In this document: piece by piece, positions 59,063 through 64,000 of the stretch
How positions within the stretch are numbered: the stretch's first letter is position 1
Layout: each line of letters opens with the position of its first letter
NCBI RefSeq assembly: GCF_001006785.1
Contig: NZ_CDHO01000002.1
Coordinates: forward strand, 868,001 to 932,000
Direction: 5' to 3'
Source of the DNA: Hyphomicrobium_B sp001006785
GTDB taxonomy: Bacteria; Pseudomonadota; Alphaproteobacteria; Rhizobiales; Hyphomicrobiaceae
Length of the DNA stretch: 64,000 bases
Notes under the pieces: model-generated
What the model was told of the DNA's origin: nothing
The model's database searches: none
Seen by the model: the letters and a program-made list of their open reading frames with translations, nothing else
Position numbers and translations under genes: made by a program

Positions 59063-60511
59063 ATGACTGACAGCAGTGCAAATGCCGAGTTCGGCAGCTT
59101 TCGGCGCGCGGCCACGTGGCAAAATCTTTTCTCGAGATTTGATACCTGCATCACCTTGATCGCCATCGCAGAGGCGACAGGCGTGATCTTGGCCGCTTAT
59201 GCTGCAAAGTGGCTTTATCTCAATCTGTTTCTGCACGTCGAACAACCTGAGTGGCCATATCTCGTGCCAGCGGGCTTGCTCGCACTCATCCAGTATCTCT
59301 TCCTGAAGCAAGCTGGTCTTTACGACGTCGCAGCGATCAAGGACCCGACGGTTTCCTACGGCAAACTGTGGGGCGCGCTCGGAACGTCGTTCCTTGTGCT
59401 TCTCGGCATTCTCTTCGTGCTGAAATTCGCGGACTGGTATTCGCGCGGCTGGTTCCTGACGTGGTTCGCTCTGAGCGGCGTCATCCTGATCGCAGTCAGA
59501 ATTAGCGCGATGGCGCGCGTGCGCGAGCAGATCGCGAATGGCCGCCTCTTCCAGCGCGTGGCGCTTTACGGATCGCCAGAGTACGTCAACGCCATCAAGA
59601 GCGAGGCGCAGAAGGCCGATCATTCGCTCGCAATCGAAAGCTTCTACATCAGCGAACCGGCTGAAGCGGATCAATCCGCACTGGCCGCCGTCCGCAACCT
59701 CGTCGATCTGAAAAGCGCCATCACTCGCGGCAAGTTCGACTCGGTCATCATTTGCCTTCCCGCATCCGAAGGCGCCGGCATTCATGAGAGCATTCGCGAA
59801 CTCGCGTCGTTCTCGACCGATCTGCTGCTGTGCACGGATCTCAATCCCTTCCCGGTCACGGTTCAGGGTGGACGCACGTTCGGCAAGCTCAGAACGAGTA
59901 TCGTCAATCTTGTCCCGCTCTCCGAGCGCAACCGGTTGCTGAAGTCGATGATCGATTTTGTCGTCGCTGGAATTGCGCTCGCGCTTTTGGCGCCGTTGCT
60001 CGCGCTCATCGCACTGGCGATCAAGCTCGACAGCCCGGGACCGGTCTTCTTCCGTCAGCGCCGGTACGGCCAGAACAACGCGGTCTTCAGGATCTTCAAG
60101 TTCAGAACCATGACCGTTGCCGAAGACGGCGAGAAAGTTCAGCAGGCCCAGCGCAACGACGCGCGAGTGACGCGCATTGGATGGTTCCTGCGCCGCACGA
60201 GCCTTGATGAGCTACCGCAGCTGATCAACGTCCTGAAAGGCGAGATGTCCGTCGTCGGGCCGAGGCCGCATGCGCTGGCGCACGACGTGCTGTTCGAGCA
60301 GCAATTGGATCATTTCGCACAGCGCCGTCGCGTGCTTCCCGGTTTGACGGGCTGGGCGCAGGTCAATGGGCACCGCGGCGAGACGAGAACCGAAAAAGAC
60401 ATTCTCAACCGCCTGCAATACGATCTCTATTACATCGACAACTGGTCGATCTGGCTCGATCTCGAGATCATGGTGCGCACGATGTTGGTGCTCACGCGCG
60501 GCGCGTACTAA
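59063..60511 (+). CDS. Second undecaprenyl-phosphate sugar phosphotransferase (WcaJ/ExoY-like)
   Basis: A 482-residue enzyme of the same family as the one at 28995, clearly paralogous. It has an N-terminal membrane domain of four or five helices, a Rossmann-like middle domain (VALYGSPEYVNAIKS), and the catalytic segment GPVFFRQRRYGQNNAVFRIFKFRTM, SLDELPQLINVLKGEMSVVGPRP and LPGLTGWAQVNGHRGET. The differing N-terminal half and loops suggest either another donor sugar or a separate polymer. It opens a second exopolysaccharide locus with asnB and a Wza-family gene. Confidence 0.92.
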   Translation: MTDSSANAEFGSFRRAATWQNLFSRFDTCITLIAIAEATGVILAAYAAKWLYLNLFLHVEQPEWPYLVPAGLLALIQYLFLKQAGLYDVAAIKDPTVSYGKLWGALGTSFLVLLGILFVLKFADWYSRGWFLTWFALSGVILIAVRISAMARVREQIANGRLFQRVALYGSPEYVNAIKSEAQKADHSLAIESFYISEPAEADQSALAAVRNLVDLKSAITRGKFDSVIICLPASEGAGIHESIRELASFSTDLLLCTDLNPFPVTVQGGRTFGKLRTSIVNLVPLSERNRLLKSMIDFVVAGIALALLAPLLALIALAIKLDSPGPVFFRQRRYGQNNAVFRIFKFRTMTVAEDGEKVQQAQRNDARVTRIGWFLRRTSLDELPQLINVLKGEMSVVGPRPHALAHDVLFEQQLDHFAQRRRVLPGLTGWAQVNGHRGETRTEKDILNRLQYDLYYIDNWSIWLDLEIMVRTMLVLTRGAY

Positions 60512-60553
60512 ACCGGCGCGCGAACTGATCCGGACTTTGATATTTGGAGTGCT

Positions 60554-60587
60554 TTGGCGCGCGTGTCGAAATGACGGCGCGCCAAAC
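60554..60587. terminator. Hairpin between convergent genes, possible bidirectional terminator
   Basis: A ten-base-pair perfect stem, TTTGGCGCGC (60554-60563) and GCGCGCCAAA (60578-60587), loop 14 bases, between the sugar phosphotransferase and asnB stops. There is no T-run on either side. Confidence 0.5.
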
Positions 60588-60607
60588 CTTGCTGGCCCCG
60601 AGTACCG

Positions 60608-62548
60608 CTAGCGAAACACGCGGTTGCGATGGCACCATTGCACGAGGGCGTAGATCGCCCACACGCGCGACCAGTAGATGCCCGGCGAGCCATCGAGAAA
60701 CGCCTGCCATAACCGCTCAACGGTCGCCGGATTGAGCCCCGCCGCCGCCACGGCGCCTGGATCCCGCAGCGTCTCATCCATCGCCTTTTTCAAACCGCGC
60801 CGGATCCAGCGATCGAAGGGCATGACGAAACCGCTTTTCGGCCGGTCAAACAGTGCCGGATCGAGACCACGGAGCCCGATGCGTCTCAGAATGGCCTTTC
60901 GTCCGAGCGGCTCGAAACGCACCGCTTCTGGCAAGCGGCTGACGTTTTCGAGGAGGACTTGATCGACAAGCGGAACACGCTGTTCCAGCGAGCACGCCAT
61001 GCTCGCGGCATCGTTGTCCCGCAGTAGACGTTCGCCGAGGAAAATCCGCTGCTCCATGATGCTGATTGCCGTCAACGGCGAGCAGCCCTGAGTTTCGCCA
61101 TCGAGACGCTGCCGCATCGCGGGATGCAGACCGTCGCTCAACGGCTCGGCAAAATCGGCGGCGAGCAGATCGCGTTGAAGCTCGGGAAGGAACAGCGCAT
61201 AGGCGAGCTGATAGAGCCCGATCAAATCGCCGCCCCGGCGAAGCATATCGGGAAGCTTCGACCAGCGCGTCTGCCCCGGAAATCCGCTTGCGGATCGCCC
61301 CAGCCGCTGTGTCAGCAATCTCGCGCCACCCGCTTGCCAGCTGCGCGGAACGAACGCGGCGGATCGCAACAGCTTCTGCAGCAATGGCAGTTCCCGGAAC
61401 GAGCGATACCCGCCGAACAGTTCATCGCCGCCCGTGCCGGAAATCGCAACTTTGTATCCGGCGGAACGGATCGCGCGTGACATCGTGTAAGCGTTGAGGC
61501 CATCGAACGTCGGCTGATCGAGGCTATCCAGCGCTGCGTCGAGAGACGCTGCGAAGTCCGCTTCGGTCAGGACGACCTCGTGGTGATCGGTTCCGATCGC
61601 TTCGCTGATGCGTCGCGCGATCGGCCCCTCGTTCAGTTCCTGATCCTCGAACGCCAATGTGAAAGTGTGGACGGAAGACTGAGCGGCGCGGCGCGCTAAA
61701 TTGGCCATGGCGGAAGAGTCGACGCCGCCAGATAGGAAGACCGCCAACGGCACATCGCTCGCGAGGTGAAGCTTTAGCCCCTCCTCCATGACGTGCGCCA
61801 GCTCGGGCTCACTGATCGTCGGCTGCCCGGCACCGCGCGGAATATTCCAGAAGCGTTCGCGACGGGGATTTCCGCCCGCTGTGTCGAATTCCAGAAGCTC
61901 TCCTGGCCACGCGAGTTCGACATCTTTGACGATCGTACCGGGGCCGCTCACGAACCCGTTCGCAACGACGCTCGCGACGCCGCTCGGATCGAGACGAGGA
62001 TTTTCCAGCAATCCCGACGCCAGCAGCGCGCGCAATTCGGATGCGAAAGCGAGCGACCAATGGGCATTCGCATGCGTCGGCCGCGCGAGATAGAGCGGCT
62101 TGATGCCGAGCGGATCCCTCGCCAGCACCAGGCGGCGGGTCCTCGGATCCCAACATGCAAACGCGAACATGCCGCGCAGCCAGCTGACTGCCTTGGGTCC
62201 GTGAAGACCGAGCGCGCGCAGCATGACCGCAGTATCGCCCGACGACTGAAACGTTTGGCCTTCTGCCTCGAGGCGGGCGCGAAGCTCGCCGAAGTTATAG
62301 ATCTCGCCGTTGAAGACAACGACGTCACCGGTGACAGGATCGGTCATCGGCTGCACGCCCGCAGGCGAGAGATCGAGAATGGAGAGCCGGCGATGCGCGA
62401 GCAGAGCACCCCAGTTGCGCGCGTCAGGCTCCGAGGCCCATGTTCCTTCGGCATCTGGACCACGGTGCGCGAGCGCACCGCTCATGCGGCTCAGCGCAGC
62501 GCGATTTGCGTCATCCAGCCGTCCGATAATCCCAGCGATACCACACAC
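60608..62548 (-). CDS. asnB: Asparagine synthase (glutamine-hydrolysing) family amidotransferase
   Basis: A 646-residue AsnB-type protein. The start is the GTG at 62548 because class II glutaminases need a cysteine as second residue, and this gives MCGIAGIIG; GGAGGG lies ten bases upstream. The glutaminase domain has LAHRGPDAEG, LAHRRLSILDLSPAG and FNGEIYNF; the synthetase domain has the PP-loop FLSGGVDSSA and SGTGGDELFGGY. Enzymes of this type in exopolysaccharide clusters may amidate a sugar acid rather than make asparagine; the context here allows either. Convergent with the sugar phosphotransferase. Confidence 0.93.
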   Translation of the reverse strand: MCGIAGIIGRLDDANRAALSRMSGALAHRGPDAEGTWASEPDARNWGALLAHRRLSILDLSPAGVQPMTDPVTGDVVVFNGEIYNFGELRARLEAEGQTFQSSGDTAVMLRALGLHGPKAVSWLRGMFAFACWDPRTRRLVLARDPLGIKPLYLARPTHANAHWSLAFASELRALLASGLLENPRLDPSGVASVVANGFVSGPGTIVKDVELAWPGELLEFDTAGGNPRRERFWNIPRGAGQPTISEPELAHVMEEGLKLHLASDVPLAVFLSGGVDSSAMANLARRAAQSSVHTFTLAFEDQELNEGPIARRISEAIGTDHHEVVLTEADFAASLDAALDSLDQPTFDGLNAYTMSRAIRSAGYKVAISGTGGDELFGGYRSFRELPLLQKLLRSAAFVPRSWQAGGARLLTQRLGRSASGFPGQTRWSKLPDMLRRGGDLIGLYQLAYALFLPELQRDLLAADFAEPLSDGLHPAMRQRLDGETQGCSPLTAISIMEQRIFLGERLLRDNDAASMACSLEQRVPLVDQVLLENVSRLPEAVRFEPLGRKAILRRIGLRGLDPALFDRPKSGFVMPFDRWIRRGLKKAMDETLRDPGAVAAAGLNPATVERLWQAFLDGSPGIYWSRVWAIYALVQWCHRNRVFR

Positions 62549-62775
62549 CAGCCAAAACCCTCCGGTTGTCGAGGCGCAACGCCAGGCCGTCCGGACCAAC
62601 GAACTCCACGGCGGCTGAGCACGTTAGCTAGATACGGGAGCGGGCGCCTTGGAGGCAATGCGCGACGGCGTCCAATTCGGAATACGGCAAACACCATGCG
62701 CCTGACCGCCAGCGGGAAGAAAAGCGCTCCACTCGCAGGGATTAACCCAACAGAGCCTCTCAAGCCAAAATGAAT

Positions 62776-62805
62776 GAGGCGGGCTCTGTAATCAGACCCC
62801 GCCTC
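62776..62805 (-). terminator. Hairpin after the Wza-family gene, likely terminator
   Basis: GAGGCGGG (62776-62783) pairs perfectly with CCCGCCTC (62798-62805); on the minus strand the stem is followed by ATTCATTTTGG, a loose T-rich stretch. It lies 35 bases after the end of the Wza-family gene and 227 bases before the asnB start. No other feature is seen in this gap. Confidence 0.6.
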
Positions 62806-62840
62806 ACCGGATTTCGAAAATCTATTCCGAACGACCGCGC

Positions 62841-64000
62841 TTAAGGTGCAACCACAACAGTCGACGCGTTCGAAAGGACATGAGCGCCACTCGCGATATC
62901 ACCGATTGCACGGCCCTGGATGAAGGCGTTACCCGCCGTCGTCATCCAAGCGTTGACATAGCCGAGAACTTTCAGGACCTCTGTCGCATCCGAGTTCGAT
63001 GCGTAGATCACGTCCTTATCCCGCATCTGGAATCTCTGGGCGAAGAAGAAGCACGACGGATCGCGATAATTGGCGCGGTAAACCGTGGGAATGACGCGCT
63101 GATCCGGAGCAAAGTTCTTCAGATTGACGCCCATCCGCTCGAGTGTCTCGCGGCTTTCCGGACGGAAAATGAAGACCTGCGCGGGATTCGAACGCCCATC
63201 GGACAAACCGCCAGCCTTTGCGATCGCCTCGTTGAGCGATAGCCGCTCCTGACCGAAAGCGAACAGTGCGCTGACCGCGGAAGTCTCGCCTTCCGAGACG
63301 GTTCCCGAAGCACCAGTCGAAGCCAGCGCGCCGAAGGCGACGAACGACTTCGGCTGCCGCTTGACGTAGACGACATCGCCCGGCGCCACGAAGAGGTTCT
63401 CCGCCGGCTCATTGATGAGGGTCGTGAACGGAACGGTCGCCGTACGGCCCTTCCGCTGCAAGGTTACCAGCAACTCGTAACCTGCAAACTTGCCACCGGC
63501 AGCACCACCGCCAGCTTTCGAAATAACGTCGAGAATGCGCTCACCCGAACCGGTGAGCTTCAACTTGTTGCCGCCAGCATCGCCGATGACCGTAACCGAG
63601 TCTGCGTTCTGCTCGACGACGTTGACGATGACTTGAGGCTCGATCGCGCGTTTAGCGAGCTTCGTCTCGATATCCTGCTGAATTTCGACGGCTGTCCGGC
63701 CGGCTGCGCGAACGGCGCCGGCGTAGGGGATCGAAATCGTACCCTTGCCGCTGACCGTCTGCACCGGCAACGTAACGTAGCTGCCACTTCGATTAGTTGC
63801 ATCTCCCGCGACGAACAATCCGCCCGAAGACGACTCGAATATCGACGTTTGCAGCACGTCACCGACGCCAATTCTGACAATCGGAATACCGCCGCGGTGC
63901 GCCCCGAAGGTCCGATAGAATGAATCGGACGCATTCGATTCAAGAATTTGCAGAATGAGCGGATTGATATCGAGAAGCGCGTAGTCATACACGACCGCGT
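62841..64000 (-). CDS. Wza/KpsD-family polysaccharide export protein, N terminus beyond the window
   Basis: At least 386 residues of an outer-membrane polysaccharide export protein. The frame stays open through the right edge, and the signal peptide and lipobox are not in the window. It has the Poly_export domain (VRIGVGDVLQTSIFE..., VSGKGTISIPYAGAVRAAGR, VEIQQDIETKL) and at least two SLBB domains (SVTVIGDAGG..., LSLNEAIAKAGGL), larger than the 224-residue relative at 27038. It would be the export channel of the second exopolysaccharide system. A hairpin follows the stop. Confidence 0.85.
   Translation of the reverse strand, partial: AVVYDYALLDINPLILQILESNASDSFYRTFGAHRGGIPIVRIGVGDVLQTSIFESSSGGLFVAGDATNRSGSYVTLPVQTVSGKGTISIPYAGAVRAAGRTAVEIQQDIETKLAKRAIEPQVIVNVVEQNADSVTVIGDAGGNKLKLTGSGERILDVISKAGGGAAGGKFAGYELLVTLQRKGRTATVPFTTLINEPAENLFVAPGDVVYVKRQPKSFVAFGALASTGASGTVSEGETSAVSALFAFGQERLSLNEAIAKAGGLSDGRSNPAQVFIFRPESRETLERMGVNLKNFAPDQRVIPTVYRANYRDPSCFFFAQRFQMRDKDVIYASNSDATEVLKVLGYVNAWMTTAGNAFIQGRAIGDIASGAHVLSNASTVVVAP

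Overview
The window looks like chromosomal DNA of a high-GC alphaproteobacterium, most likely of the order Hyphomicrobiales (a Hyphomicrobium-like organism is my best guess; this is inference from gene content). The strongest markers are a complete PhyR-NepR-EcfG general stress response locus, which is known only from alphaproteobacteria, HWE-family histidine kinases, an NdvA-type glucan exporter and a DUF2842 protein. I see no rRNA, tRNA, CRISPR array, insertion sequence, phage gene or attachment site.

Region 1 (1-20 kb) is mostly housekeeping: the edge of a cytochrome b561-like gene, a cyclic-glucan type ABC exporter, a cyclopropane fatty acid synthase, a fadE-fadJ-fadI beta-oxidation operon, a divergent soxF / soxYZ sulfur module, a small membrane protein, citramalate synthase with a GNAT partner, GTP cyclohydrolase II, a crotonase-VOC-CoA-binding operon, a secreted protein, QueD, a small CxxC protein and the rplM-rpsI operon. 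Region 2 (20-34 kb) has TerC-argC, haem A synthase, a DUF2842 protein and an exopolysaccharide locus: deacetylase, ExoP/Wzc-like chain-length protein, Wza-like exporter, a GT4 glycosyltransferase, a polyprenyl-phosphate sugar phosphotransferase and an O-antigen ligase-like polymerase, followed by a NarX/NarL-type two-component pair. Region 3 (34-38 kb) carries a START-like secreted protein, a UdgX-type uracil-DNA glycosylase, a Cu/Zn superoxide dismutase and a secreted hydrolase.

Region 4 (38-59 kb) is the most interesting part: a stress and carbon-storage island. It holds a GT4 glycosyltransferase and glycogen-debranching-type enzyme, PhyR, NepR and the EcfG sigma factor, a 1897-residue soluble hybrid kinase with nine tandem 92-residue HAMP-type units, a REC-PAS-HWE-REC kinase, a GH15 glucoamylase/trehalase-like enzyme, a membrane HWE kinase, and an overlapping otsA - ROK kinase - PfkB kinase - otsB operon. 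I find GGAAC-N16/17-(N)GTT motifs, the EcfG promoter consensus, in front of phyR, nepR-ecfG, the poly-HAMP kinase, the otsA operon and the GT4/debranching pair, and a weaker one before sodC. The phyR and nepR motifs lie back to back in a perfect palindrome. The simplest model is that HWE kinases (and perhaps the poly-HAMP kinase) control phosphorylation of PhyR, PhyR-P titrates NepR, and freed EcfG turns on trehalose synthesis, storage-glucan remodelling and its own circuit.

Region 5 (59-64 kb) begins a second exopolysaccharide locus: another sugar phosphotransferase, an AsnB-type amidotransferase and a Wza-family exporter cut by the window edge. Gene starts were moved inward from the longest frame wherever a ribosome binding site, overlap or family N terminus argued for it.
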